Shown here: positions 1-7,935 of the stretch, one piece after another
Layout: every line of letters begins with the position of its first letter
Position numbering within the stretch: the first letter of the stretch is position 1
Assembly: GCA_900315565.1 (NCBI GenBank)
Contig: OMZS01000006.1
Location: forward strand, 1 to 64,000
Reading direction: 5' to 3'
Source: an uncultured Prevotellaceae bacterium
GTDB lineage: Bacteria > Bacteroidota > Bacteroidia > Bacteroidales > Bacteroidaceae
Length of the DNA stretch: 64,000 bases
Notes under the pieces: generated by a model
What the model was told of the DNA's origin: nothing
Seen by the model: only the letters and a program-made list of their open reading frames with translations
The model's database searches: none
Translations under genes and position numbers: made by a program

Positions 1-1
1 A

Positions 2-490
2 GGTTGGTTACGTCTGCATACCACTTCTACGCCTCTCGATGCAGCTACTTCGCCCACTTTCGTGGCAAGACGTCAGACTGAGTTACGTTTCAGCGCCACC
101 GCACTCATTGACGCATCCCATCTGGCAGAAGGCTCTCAGGCAGGAATCACGGCCTATGCAGCACCCCTGAACCATTATGATGTGATAATAGAACGAAAGG
201 ACGGAAAGCTTTTGGCTAAGTCAAATATCCGTGTGGGAGCACTCAGTCATGCCGGCCAACCCGTTGAACTGAAAGACGCTCAGGCTTACATACGCATCAG
301 TTCCGACAAGGACTATTACTATATGAAAATTTCTACCGATGGCAAATCGTTCGCTACACTCGCCAAGATGGACTTCCGCTATCTTTCAACCGAGGTGATA
401 GGTGGTTTCACGGGCGTTATGCTCGGCTTGTTTGCCTATGGTGAAGCCGGATCTGCAGATTTTGATTGGTTTGAATATACAACAAAATAA
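2..490 (+). CDS. GH43-family glycoside hydrolase (beta-xylosidase type), C-terminal part
   Basis: The reading frame is already open at base 2 and runs to a TAA at 488-490, so only the last ~162 residues are in the window. It reads GWLRL near the left edge, then FVARRQTE and later YYMKISTDG, and ends in a DFDWFEY strand. This is the pattern of the C-terminal concanavalin-like beta-sandwich of GH43 beta-xylosidases and arabinofuranosidases. In those enzymes the sandwich packs against the five-bladed propeller that carries the active site, which lies outside the window. Enzymes of this type trim xylan or arabinoxylan oligosaccharides. The exact substrate cannot be read from this part. An internal ATG does not look like a real start, because homology-like sequence continues upstream of it. 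Confidence 0.8.
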   Translation, partial: GWLRLHTTSTPLDAATSPTFVARRQTELRFSATALIDASHLAEGSQAGITAYAAPLNHYDVIIERKDGKLLAKSNIRVGALSHAGQPVELKDAQAYIRISSDKDYYYMKISTDGKSFATLAKMDFRYLSTEVIGGFTGVMLGLFAYGEAGSADFDWFEYTTK

Positions 491-1185
491 AAGAAAGACA
501 TCATGTTAATTATAAATACTCTAAATCTATAAAAAAATCATACGAGTGTAGAAGAAAAACATTGGCTCCACAAATCAATATTATATAAGGATCTTTGCCG
601 TCCAAAAGAGAAAGATGGAAAGTCTTGCACGATAGTACGCATCATGGTTTAGTTTAATCTTATATTAAATATCCATAACCTAAACTAAACCTATATATTA
701 TTTTTTATTACTTTTGCAACTGCAAATGAGCCACACATGAAGACATTGAGGGCATCAACATAAAGATGAAGCGATGGACTCTAAATGACGATTGTTGGTG
801 ATTTGAACAGTTATGACTGGGACAACTAATAAATAGCGATGATAATAAAAGCATAAAATCTGCGTTATTAATTATAGCGATTTGAGGTTCAAAAAAGAGA
901 TCAGAAAACAGGAATGTCGGTCGAAAAAAATCCATCACGAAAATGGTACAACAAATGATAAAATCCATGTTAACGAATGCAAAAATGATAAGAAACGAAA
1001 AATCGTATTTTCTTTTGTTATCATTCTTTGTTTTTTGTGTGGCAAAAAGTGTCGTTTTTTATCATTTTTTTGGCCCTATTCTGTACCCCAACTCAAAGTT
1101 TGCCCCTCGATATTTAACGCTAACTGCTTGATAATCAACACTATTTAGAATGTCTTTGTCACATTCTGCGTGGGGAAGTAAATAA
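491..1185. other. Gene-free AT-rich stretch
   Basis: No open frame here looks like a protein. The short frames are AT-rich, overlap on both strands and lack recognisable domains. A plus-strand -7-like box (TACTTTTG) lies at 709-716 without a clear -33 partner or a gene behind it, so it could serve a small RNA or nothing. A 7-bp hairpin (AGAATGT/ACATTCT) sits at 1147-1167, just beyond the end of the GNAT gene. Confidence 0.6.
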
Positions 1186-1866
1186 TTAATCTTCCTTGAT
1201 GTCGTCAGGCCACCAGAACTTCTGTAGTTCGTGGATGATGTCATCCCAATCCTGCATGGTGAACCGAGGGAGCAGCGAAGGCCGTCCGAGCTCGCTCGAA
1301 GACGGCTGAGTCGCGTCCGAGGAAGGCGAAGCCAACATACCTTCGCCTCTCATCATGATGGTCATGGTGATGTCGTTGTAGGTACGATAGACATTCGTGT
1401 CCCTAAACCCGTTACGCAAGTAGAACGCTTGGCGTCGTTTTCGTTGCTTCAGGTTATCACAAATTTGGGTGGTACTCTCCATGTCAAGAACGAAAGGCTG
1501 ACCTTTATATCGTTCAATCAGCTGAGTCAGTATCTGCTGGCCATAGCCTTTGCCTCGTAGTTCCTCACGCACGGCAAAGTACCAAAACCAGTTGACCTTC
1601 GGTCTTCCTCCTCCTTGCAAGGCATAGCTAGAACAAGTTCCGCTCTGCCCTTGCTTCGTTCGTCGGTTGAATGAGTTACGTGGATAGACGACGGTGAAGC
1701 CGATGAACGCTTCTCCATCGTAATATGCAGTAAAGTCCAGAGGCATTTCCCCAACGAGTCGCATCAAATCATCCCATGGGATTTGCTCGTCTTCAGGGAA
1801 TGCCGTTTCATAGAGCTGTTTTATCTTTTGATCAGCATTGGCTGCTGTTATCCGGATGGCTTCCAT
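1186..1866 (-). CDS. GNAT family N-acetyltransferase with low-complexity insertions
   Basis: The 226-residue product has the acetyl-CoA-binding motif A as RGKGYG at about residues 104-109 and a late RQAFYLRNGF segment, typical of GNAT enzymes. The acceptor substrate is unknown. Two stretches look unlike the family: residues ~61-90 (Ser/Gly/Arg rich, between the GFTVV strand and the WFWYFAVREE strand) and residues ~176-201 (Ser/Pro rich). Their DNA (1597-1686 and 1264-1341) carries words such as CTTGCTTCGTTCGTC that recur in other repeats of this window. They look like in-frame insertions of repeat DNA. The start overlaps the end of the upstream MmcQ/YjbR gene by 19 nt, so the two are probably cotranscribed. 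Whether the enzyme is still active is unclear. Confidence 0.75.
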   Translation of the reverse strand: MEAIRITAANADQKIKQLYETAFPEDEQIPWDDLMRLVGEMPLDFTAYYDGEAFIGFTVVYPRNSFNRRTKQGQSGTCSSYALQGGGRPKVNWFWYFAVREELRGKGYGQQILTQLIERYKGQPFVLDMESTTQICDNLKQRKRRQAFYLRNGFRDTNVYRTYNDITMTIMMRGEGMLASPSSDATQPSSSELGRPSLLPRFTMQDWDDIIHELQKFWWPDDIKED

Positions 1867-2210
1867 GATTTCTTCTTGTATTTTTCCTTTACTATCTCGT
1901 ATGAATTTCGTGTCAATTCCAGAAGAATGGCATCAGGGGCGGTGTTTACATCAATGCCGATCCAATACTTCGGTGATTCATTGTACGGCTTACCGATACA
2001 ATCATACCTTGCCTTCAATTCCTCGATGCGTTCTGGCTGGCATTTGAGCGTGATGACACCAAAGTTATCACAATCAAAGAATGAGAACATGTGGCCATGA
2101 ACATAGAACACCAACACGCCACTGGCATGATGAAAAGCCGTGAAAGGAAGCTTCTCTTCCACGTCATCGCCCAAGGAAAGGCAATACTTACGATAGTCTT
2201 CTATGTTCAT
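1848..2210 (-). CDS. MmcQ/YjbR family protein
   Basis: The 120-residue product begins MNIEDYRKYCLSLGDDVEEKLPF and contains WIGIDVNTAPDAIL near the middle. This is the layout of MmcQ/YjbR proteins, with the CyaY-like fold and a length of ~115-125 residues usual for the family. The family has been described as DNA-binding-like, but its cellular role is not settled. It lies between a GNAT fragment upstream (9-nt gap) and the GNAT gene downstream (19-nt overlap), in a small minus-strand group. Confidence 0.85.
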   Translation of the reverse strand: MNIEDYRKYCLSLGDDVEEKLPFTAFHHASGVLVFYVHGHMFSFFDCDNFGVITLKCQPERIEELKARYDCIGKPYNESPKYWIGIDVNTAPDAILLELTRNSYEIVKEKYKKKSWKPSG

Positions 2211-2219
2211 TCCGTTCTA

Positions 2220-2423
2220 TTATTTACATAATCGCTCCAGTGCCGTAGCGTCAAGTCGGTAAATGGTCCATTCATTCATGGGCACGGCTCCGAGTGAGAG
2301 ATAGAAGTCGATGCTGGGCTGGTTCCAGTTCAGGCAAGTCCATTCCATGCGCCCGCAATGATGCTCGTGTGCTATTTTGACCAGATGCAACAGGAGAGCT
2401 TCTATGGCTTCTTGTATAGTCAT
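2220..2423 (-). pseudogene. Truncated GNAT acetyltransferase (C-terminal third only)
   Basis: The 67 residues contain GRMEWTCLNWNQPSIDFY and LGAVPMNEWTIYRL, the C-terminal hallmark of diamine- and ribosomal-type GNATs of ~150-160 residues. The N-terminal half, with the acetyl-CoA loop, is missing. Upstream on the same strand (2424-2600) the sequence changes abruptly into Arg/Ser-rich repeat-like DNA (CGTCCACGTCCGTCGCGG, GTTGCTTCGTCCGTTG). This suggests that repeat insertion or a deletion destroyed the 5' part. It could still be expressed as a short peptide but should not have acetyltransferase activity. Confidence 0.7.
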
Positions 2424-2694
2424 TTCATCGTTTTTTTAGATGCACGTTGGCGTCGTCCACGTCCGTCGCGGCTCGGCCATTCTTGCGTTCCGTTGGTAGC
2501 AAGCGACCTGAGGTCGAGCGCAAGCGAGCTCGATGGCTCCCGTTGCTTCGTCCGTTGACGACGCTTCAGTGCAAAATCCTGTAATTTGCAAAGATACAAC
2601 AATTTCCTTATTATATGATATAATCTAACAATAAATAGGGTTATTCAAGGCATTTTTAACATAAGAAGAGCCCTCTCTTTGTCATGATTGTTGG

Positions 2695-3105
2695 TTATCG
2701 GATGGTGATCCACACGGGCTCGCCACGGTCCTTGGCCTCTACGATTTTCTGCTTTAGCCGACGGAGCCAGATGTTGGAGTTGAGCACCATGCCCGGCTTC
2801 AGGTTCTGGCCAACGAGGATGCAGCCCTCGGTGTCCTTGGCGGTGTTACCGGCATGGATGCGGATGCCGCTGAACATCGGCACTCCGAGCAAGATGGGGA
2901 GCCACTGCTTCATCTTCGGCGACCATGAGATGACCACGGCGTAGCGCCCTTCGGGAATGGCCGACTGGCCTTTTTTCTTGCGGCCTCCGTGCGCATAGTC
3001 GCACCAAGTGGGTTCCAAGGTGTCGCAGAAGTAAGCCTCCTCTATTTTCAGCCTGCCTATGGTGTATTCCTTGCGCTTTGCTATACGTGTCAATACTATT
3101 TCCAT
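2695..3105 (-). CDS. DUF5675 family protein
   Basis: The 136-residue frame starts at the ATG at 3103-3105 (MEIVLTRIAKRKEYTIG). The longer frame upstream would be encoded by the GTCCCAT repeat. Conserved DUF5675 features are visible: CDTLEP, SAIPEGRYAVVISWSPKM, VPMFSGIRIHAGNTAKDTEGCILVG. The H-x-GN...T-x-GC arrangement recalls the His/Cys layout of L,D-transpeptidase-like folds, but catalysis is not established for the family. DUF5675 genes are commonly found in Bacteroidales mobile regions beside BT4734/DUF3987 genes. That is the case here, with 38 nt between the two. Confidence 0.8.
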   Translation of the reverse strand: MEIVLTRIAKRKEYTIGRLKIEEAYFCDTLEPTWCDYAHGGRKKKGQSAIPEGRYAVVISWSPKMKQWLPILLGVPMFSGIRIHAGNTAKDTEGCILVGQNLKPGMVLNSNIWLRRLKQKIVEAKDRGEPVWITIR

Positions 3106-3141
3106 ATCGAAAACGAAATTGATGTTTGATAATTGAAACCA

Positions 3142-3161
3142 CCTTAATGGGACGATGGGAC
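3142..3161 (+). repeat. Left copy of 20-bp island-flanking repeat
   Basis: CCTTAATGGGACGATGGGAC at this position recurs exactly in the same orientation at 14030-14049 and inverted at 13892-13911. Each copy runs on into further GGGACNNT units. The stop codon of the BT4734/DUF3987 gene lies inside this copy, so its last residues (CPNVPSSH) are repeat-encoded. Confidence 0.9.
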
Positions 3162-5732
3162 GTTGGGACATTGGGACGCAACCTTGACTGATTCAACCTT
3201 GACTTTCAGTCGAGCTTGCTCACGCTCGGCAGAGTTCAAGCGAGCTTGGCTCTGCTCTTGCTCAATCGCAACCTTGCGCCAGTGTTGGCGGTCAATGGAC
3301 TCAATCCATCCGTCGCGTTTCCACCGCATGATGACGTTGCGAAGTCCGCTCTCCGTGCAATCGTGCTTCAACGCCCGAAGGTCTTCGCGTGAGAACGACG
3401 GAGGCAGCTGGTCGAACACCGTGTGGTTGGCACCATATCGCTGGCACTCGTTGCGCGCTTCGACATACTGGTTCTGCAACGCCTCGCCAAAGGTCTTGAT
3501 TTGTTGGGACAGGCAGTACTCTGCCATCAGCAGGGCGAAGTCGATAGAAGAAGCCCCCTCCTTACCTCCCCCCGAAGGGGAGGTCCTCAACAAATGATGA
3601 ATCACCCCACAACGGAAGCCTATGACGGCGGCACGCTTGCGATAGACGTCCTTCACGTGGTCGATGTCCTTGGCAGCCTCCACGCGCTTTTCTTCCACCC
3701 ACGCCTCGATGGCCTTTCTCAGACGAGGCACGTCTATCAATCCCGAATACGACCTGAGGCGCGTGACGGCCTCCTGAATGCGCGCTTCATCTTCGGCAGA
3801 GCGCTTGCCGAACTTCGGCATCTTCTGAAAGCTGGAGTCGGGCATCTCGGCCACAAGGATGCGCGAGGAAAGACCGTTCTCGATGTTGTCCTGCTTGAAA
3901 CACTTGCGGAGGGCTCCGTCGGTGCCCAGCATGGTCCAGTTATACGCCACCTTCACCACGCCCGACTCAGCCTGGTCGGAGTTGTAGTCCTGACCCCACT
4001 CGCCCCGGTCGAAGCTCAAACGATAGATGTCGTACTTAGACGACCACGAGCCCGCTCCGTTGGTCTTGCGGAGCGTGTCAAGCTCCTCGCCAAACGAGTA
4101 GAGCGTATGCCCGCCAGAGTTCTTGAAGCGCTTCAGGAGCGTGGAGCACGACACCGTGACGGGCATCATACGGATGAGCACCTTCGGGTCTTCGGGAGCC
4201 TTCTCGTTGGCCTTGCGCCCCTTCTTGCGCTCCTTCCACTCCTCCTCGCGCTTACGGGCCAAGGCGTCCTCCTCGTCCAGCTGACGCTTCCACACATCCA
4301 CCGCATTCTTACACACGCTCTTGTTCGAAGCCTGCTCGCCACGGACAATCGACATCAGTCCCAGGTGGTGCTGGTTGCCGTCGCAATATTCCACCCTTAC
4401 CCCGTCGGCGTAGGCCGCCGCAATGGGCAGCACCGAGCAGAGCACCGGCATGTGCATCGACACGGGCACACCCACCAGCGACTCCTTCAGGCCGATAGGC
4501 AGAGACCGAAGCCCCCCTTTCAAGCCCCCGAGGGGGCTACTGTTGTCTTGAAGCTCCTCGTCTATCGTGTCGCCCTCGGGGGACGAAGAGAGGGCCGCTT
4601 CTCTCACTATCTGCTGCATCACCTTCGACACGCCCTTGGGCTCCTCCTTGCAGGCCGAATCCACGATGCTCCTGAGCTCCGTCTCTGAGAGTCCGAAGCG
4701 AGGCATCACCGCCATGAGCACCTCGCGCTTATTGTCGCAGATGGCGCGGAGATTCACCGCCAGCTTGTGCAACTTCACGTTGCGCTCACCCTCAGCAGGT
4801 TCGCCACCCGTGCGGAGCCACCATTCGCGGATGATGGAAGAGTAAGGGATGCCTTTGAAGCAAAGCCCGTCATTTCCATTCTTGTCATCTTCAGACACAG
4901 CTACTTGTTCATCGGGATTTGCAATCTCAGACACAGCTACTTGTTCATCGGGATTTGCAATCTCAGACACAGCTACTTGTTCATCGGGATTTGCAATCCC
5001 GATGCGTTGAATCGGGGATTTCAAATCCCCTCCAACAGCTGTCTTTCTTTCCTTGAACAATTCTTCAGACACAGCTACTTGTTCATCGGGATTTGCAATC
5101 CCGATGCGATGAGTCGGGGATTTCAAATCCCCTCCAACGCTTTTCAAATCCCCTCCAACAGCTGTCTTTCTTTCCTTAAACAACTCCTCCTCATCCAAAT
5201 AGAGAATATACTCCCTCGGCACCACAAACGAGCAACGCGCCAAGTCCTTCACACAACCATCGTAGTCGGCATCGCCCAGCTGGCGCGACATCCACCGCTG
5301 AGCCTCCTCCAAGTTCATGCCATCGGGCATCACGAAGAACAACCTGAGGCCTTCCGTAGAGGGAGTGACATGAGCCAACACAATGCCCAGTTCGCCTGCC
5401 CTATCGCCAATCATCGACTGGAAATATCCGCGCGGGTCGGGAATATGGTCCACATCATACATCGACAATCCGCTCGGCACGGCATCCTCGTTCACCCTCC
5501 TGCCCTTGGGAAACATCGCGTGCGGCGTGAAGATGGCCAGCCGCTTCTTCTGCTCAGCCTTGAACGTCTCAAAATCCTCACGGCTCAGCTCGCCCCGCCT
5601 CACACGTTCCAGCGCGTCCTCAATCTCCGCGCACACGCGCGCCGTCTGCTCGCTATCAACCACCTGGTTGAAAAGAGCGGGTGTGCACTGGCGCACCCTG
5701 CTCCTAACTGATAATGCTATTCCAAATGCCAT
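3144..5732 (-). CDS. BT4734/BF3469 family protein (VirE-N-like + DUF3987 domains)
   Basis: The product is 862 residues from the ATG at 5730-5732 (MAFGIALSVRSRV). The N-terminal ~180 residues (TPHAMFPKGRR, YDVDHIPDP, STEGLRLFFVMP) match the BT4734-like N-terminal domain. Residues ~430-740 resemble DUF3987, a primase/helicase-like region, with a loose P-loop-like VRGEQASNKSV. Residues ~184-281 are a tandem repeat region in which IANPDEQVAVSE occurs four times and an ELFKERKTAVGGDLKS block twice (DNA 4890-5183). Two further stretches (NSSPLGGLKGG; LLRTSPSGGGKEG) coincide with C/G-rich inverted repeats at about 4500-4545 and 3560-3592. The C-terminus is Gln/Glu/Arg rich and repeat-encoded. A role in mobile-element DNA metabolism is likely for the family but unproven. 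Confidence 0.85.
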   Translation of the reverse strand: MAFGIALSVRSRVRQCTPALFNQVVDSEQTARVCAEIEDALERVRRGELSREDFETFKAEQKKRLAIFTPHAMFPKGRRVNEDAVPSGLSMYDVDHIPDPRGYFQSMIGDRAGELGIVLAHVTPSTEGLRLFFVMPDGMNLEEAQRWMSRQLGDADYDGCVKDLARCSFVVPREYILYLDEEELFKERKTAVGGDLKSVGGDLKSPTHRIGIANPDEQVAVSEELFKERKTAVGGDLKSPIQRIGIANPDEQVAVSEIANPDEQVAVSEIANPDEQVAVSEDDKNGNDGLCFKGIPYSSIIREWWLRTGGEPAEGERNVKLHKLAVNLRAICDNKREVLMAVMPRFGLSETELRSIVDSACKEEPKGVSKVMQQIVREAALSSSPEGDTIDEELQDNSSPLGGLKGGLRSLPIGLKESLVGVPVSMHMPVLCSVLPIAAAYADGVRVEYCDGNQHHLGLMSIVRGEQASNKSVCKNAVDVWKRQLDEEDALARKREEEWKERKKGRKANEKAPEDPKVLIRMMPVTVSCSTLLKRFKNSGGHTLYSFGEELDTLRKTNGAGSWSSKYDIYRLSFDRGEWGQDYNSDQAESGVVKVAYNWTMLGTDGALRKCFKQDNIENGLSSRILVAEMPDSSFQKMPKFGKRSAEDEARIQEAVTRLRSYSGLIDVPRLRKAIEAWVEEKRVEAAKDIDHVKDVYRKRAAVIGFRCGVIHHLLRTSPSGGGKEGASSIDFALLMAEYCLSQQIKTFGEALQNQYVEARNECQRYGANHTVFDQLPPSFSREDLRALKHDCTESGLRNVIMRWKRDGWIESIDRQHWRKVAIEQEQSQARLNSAEREQARLKVKVESVKVASQCPNVPSSH
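4890..5183 (-). repeat. In-frame tandem repeat in the BT4734/DUF3987 gene
   Basis: A 36-nt unit encoding IANPDEQVAVSE is present three times back to back (about 4890-5000) and once more upstream. A larger unit encoding the LFKERKTAVGGDLKS block occurs twice. The copies are nearly identical at DNA level, which points to recent slippage or unequal recombination. Copy number is a good candidate for strain variation. Confidence 0.85.
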
Positions 5733-5741
5733 AAATCTCAA

Positions 5742-5822
5742 AATTCAAAGTTCAATGTTCAATGTTCAATGTTCAATGTTCAAAGTTCAATGTTCAAAGT
5801 TCAATGTTCAAAGTTCAAAGTC
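5742..5822. repeat. 7-nt tandem repeat (TTCAATG/TTCAAAG)
   Basis: About eleven copies of TTCAAWG lie between the small unknown gene (5823-6125) and the BT4734/DUF3987 start. On the transcribed strand they form the leader directly in front of that start. The same 7-mer occurs at 16498-16531. Confidence 0.9.
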
Positions 5823-6125
5823 TCACGAGTTAGCATACACGAAGTCTGAAGCCTCCTGCGACTCCACGTCGATCACCTCGCACGGCACCACGTCGGTCTC
5901 CCTCCGGTCGATTCTCAATGTCAACGACACCCGCTCTTCCGTCACGCTTGCCCGTCCATGAGCCAGCTTGATATACCTCGTGTCGGGACGCTCGCCCGGC
6001 GTGCGCCGATGGGCGTTGAAATTACCCTCCGTTGGGCTCACCAGTCCGATACTCCCCTGAATGCGGTTGCCACCAGCCAACAGGGCTTTGTAAACACTAT
6101 CCGAAATCTGTAAATTGATGTTCAT
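5823..6125 (-). CDS. Small protein of unknown function in the island
   Basis: The frame encodes 100 residues (MNINLQISDSVYKALLAGG...). It contains EGNFNAHRR and ITLxLRIDRRE-like strands and looks like a mixed alpha/beta cytoplasmic protein without a signal peptide. I do not recognise the family. It sits between the DUF3127-like gene and the BT4734/DUF3987 gene on the same strand and is probably cotranscribed with them. The ATG is at 6123-6125. Confidence 0.55.
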   Translation of the reverse strand: MNINLQISDSVYKALLAGGNRIQGSIGLVSPTEGNFNAHRRTPGERPDTRYIKLAHGRASVTEERVSLTLRIDRRETDVVPCEVIDVESQEASDFVYANS

Positions 6126-6215
6126 AATCTTAAGTTGTTTACGAGAGAAGTTTCAGAAATCCGATGGCCATCTATTCGCGAAAAACTTCATCCGCTTCAA
6201 CTCAGATTAAAAGAA

Positions 6216-6500
6216 TTATTTGCTCAATTTCACGATGTCAGTAGCCAGAATCTCCTGAAACGTCTGTCCCTGATACTCGTGCGTAGAGAAACGGAGTGTG
6301 GCCACGACCACATCGCCCTCGTAGAACCTGCACCCCGCCAGATTGCCCAACATGGAGCAAGCATACTCGTTTTCATACTTCGAGCCGCCCAGCTCACGAA
6401 GCACGATGTTGCACTTCTGAATCTGTCCCGACTCCTGTTTGGTTGATTGTACGCTGAAGGCCTCGCCCTGGCGCACCACTTTCAAAATCTTTGTTTCCAT
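6216..6500 (-). CDS. Small OB-fold-like (DUF3127-like) protein
   Basis: The 94-residue product has alternating beta-strand segments. Its GDVVVATLRFSTHEYQGQTF...ILATDI segment lines up with GQEVLVFFDIDAREYNGRWFNSIRAYDV of the DUF3127 protein at 50337-50789. This suggests a single-strand-binding-like OB fold; it lacks the acidic DDLPF tail of that protein. It lies 14 nt behind the antirepressor gene and is probably in one transcript with it. A role in nucleic acid binding for the mobile island is inference. Confidence 0.6.
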   Translation of the reverse strand: METKILKVVRQGEAFSVQSTKQESGQIQKCNIVLRELGGSKYENEYACSMLGNLAGCRFYEGDVVVATLRFSTHEYQGQTFQEILATDIVKLSK

Positions 6501-6514
6501 GAAAATATCACCTG

Positions 6515-7255
6515 CTAAAATTCGATACTCAATTGAATGCTTTTCGGTTGCATCAGCAGCGGCAGACTATGTACATAGCTGTTGAGAAATCTCACACCTT
6601 TGGGCGTCCATACCAAGTAAGTAGTTTGTCGCGGACTGCCCTTCAAGCTATAACTGAAGTAATGGCGGTCTTCAGCATATCCAAGCCCCTGCAACTCCTG
6701 TGACAGATGCCAGCGACCGCCGCGCCGGTACTGAATGCCTATCATCCTGAGCAGGGCATTGAAACTCCTCACGTTCATCCCCCAGTCGGTAGCCACCTGC
6801 GTCGCCGTCAGGCAATTGTCGTTGGGTGCGTTGAGCATCAGCAGCGTACGCCCAACGATGGCGTTAGCCCGCTCCAGAATCTCTTCCGCCGAGAGCTCGT
6901 GACCCTCATTGTCCTTCGTGGGGATATAGCCGCCCGTCTTCCTGATTTGTGGAAGAACCTCCGAGGTCACCCATCGCTTGAAGGCTCGTGCCTGTGGCAG
7001 CTTCGAGGAGAGAATCAGAGAGTAGAGCCCGCTCTCGTTGATGAATGTAACTTTCTGATTTCCACCGGGGGTGCCCATTTCGTTCACCCCTTTGTCTTCA
7101 TCATCTACATGTACACGTAAAGCCTTTTCGGGATTGATGTAGCCCAAGCGTCTTGCCACATCCTTACCGACGAACCAGGGCTCGCCCTTCTCGTCTACCA
7201 TTGTCCGGATTTCTCCGAACTGCTCGTGCTTGAAAATCTTGATTTCTTGTAACAT
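6515..7255 (-). CDS. BRO-N / KilAC-type phage antirepressor
   Basis: The 246-residue product begins with a BRO-N domain (residues ~1-110): GEPWFVGKDVARRLGY, DEDKGVNEMGTPGGNQKVTFINESGLYSLILSSKLPQARAFKRWVTSEVLPQIRKTGGY. A C-terminal ANT/KilAC-like domain follows (~150-246), with a winged-helix-like NVRSFNALLRMIGIQYRRGGRW and YLVWTPKGVRFL. Such proteins act as phage antirepressors or element regulators. Its presence suggests that part of the island derives from a prophage or conjugative element. It follows the terminator of the three-gene cassette, so it probably has its own promoter (a CAAAGTTA box, TAACTTTG on the minus strand, at 7332-7339). Confidence 0.85.
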   Translation of the reverse strand: MLQEIKIFKHEQFGEIRTMVDEKGEPWFVGKDVARRLGYINPEKALRVHVDDEDKGVNEMGTPGGNQKVTFINESGLYSLILSSKLPQARAFKRWVTSEVLPQIRKTGGYIPTKDNEGHELSAEEILERANAIVGRTLLMLNAPNDNCLTATQVATDWGMNVRSFNALLRMIGIQYRRGGRWHLSQELQGLGYAEDRHYFSYSLKGSPRQTTYLVWTPKGVRFLNSYVHSLPLLMQPKSIQLSIEF

Positions 7256-7345
7256 GATAATAATGTATTTTAAAGATTTTTACCGCACGGAAGGAGGGAC
7301 GTCCTTTTTCTCCCCGATTGGTTTCTGAGCACAAAGTTATAACAC

Positions 7346-7381
7346 AAAAAAATCCCAATCGAGGAAAAATCCTGATTGGGA
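7346..7381 (-). terminator. Rho-independent terminator of the three-gene cassette
   Basis: On the minus strand an 8-bp stem (TCCCAATC/GATTGGGA at 7353-7360 and 7374-7381) encloses a second 4-bp stem (AGGA/TCCT). It is followed by seven T residues (7346-7352). It ends the transcript of the genes at 9674-7415. Confidence 0.85.
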
Positions 7382-7414
7382 ATAACTTTGGGAAAATGGG
7401 TACGATTTTGGGAA

Positions 7415-7927
7415 TCACCCCATCAGCTCCATCAATCTCACCGCCACCGTAACCTGTTTCATCGAGTACTGGTCAGCCGTGTTCTGATACTGGTGCCACA
7501 AATCCACGTTCTGAGGAAGATTGTGGAGCGATACCTTGCGAAAACTTTCATATTTGCACGGCACGCGCAGATTGTCCAACCCCAGGTTCGCCATCGTAAC
7601 CACAAAGTTCTTAGGCTTCTGAGGAAAGCCACACTTCGCCGACAACACTCGGAACACGGCATACCACTGGTCTTGGTCGCGCATGATGTACGTACCATTC
7701 TCATCGCGTGCCTCCATAAGTTTTTCAATGGCCGACTTGACGTCCTCCTCCGTGTTCGTAACCATCGGAGAGCACTTTTCATGATAAATCTGAACGCCGA
7801 TGCCGCCAGCCTCCACGTTGCCGATTTCGTTCTCCACAACCTTCACACCGACCACGTCGCCTTTGAAGTCTTTCAGGTCAATGCCCTCGGCAGCTGCCTT
7901 GATGAGCTCTTTGATGTCAATATCCAT
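7415..7927 (-). CDS. Cassette protein C, unknown function
   Basis: The 170-residue product is soluble and unrecognised. Residues ~28-46 read VKVVENEIGNVEAGGIGVQ. A close relative of this (VENEIQNVESGGTGV) forms the C-terminus of the neighbouring protein at 7936-8688. The C-terminal ~100 residues (WYAVFRVLSAKCGFPQKPKNF, NVDLWHQYQN) look like a helical domain seen in Bacteroidales mobile-region proteins, but I cannot name it. The gene starts 8 nt after the preceding gene and is the last of the three-gene unit before a strong terminator. Confidence 0.6.
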   Translation of the reverse strand: MDIDIKELIKAAAEGIDLKDFKGDVVGVKVVENEIGNVEAGGIGVQIYHEKCSPMVTNTEEDVKSAIEKLMEARDENGTYIMRDQDQWYAVFRVLSAKCGFPQKPKNFVVTMANLGLDNLRVPCKYESFRKVSLHNLPQNVDLWHQYQNTADQYSMKQVTVAVRLMELMG

Positions 7928-7935
7928 AAGTCTTT

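Noticed and set aside
708..1148. Short frames in the left gene-free stretch, considered as an IS remnant
   Set aside because: No terminal inverted repeats or transposase motifs could be recognised.
3423..4688. 421-codon plus-strand frame opposite the BT4734/DUF3987 gene
   Set aside because: Leu/His/Arg-rich antisense shadow without domain features.
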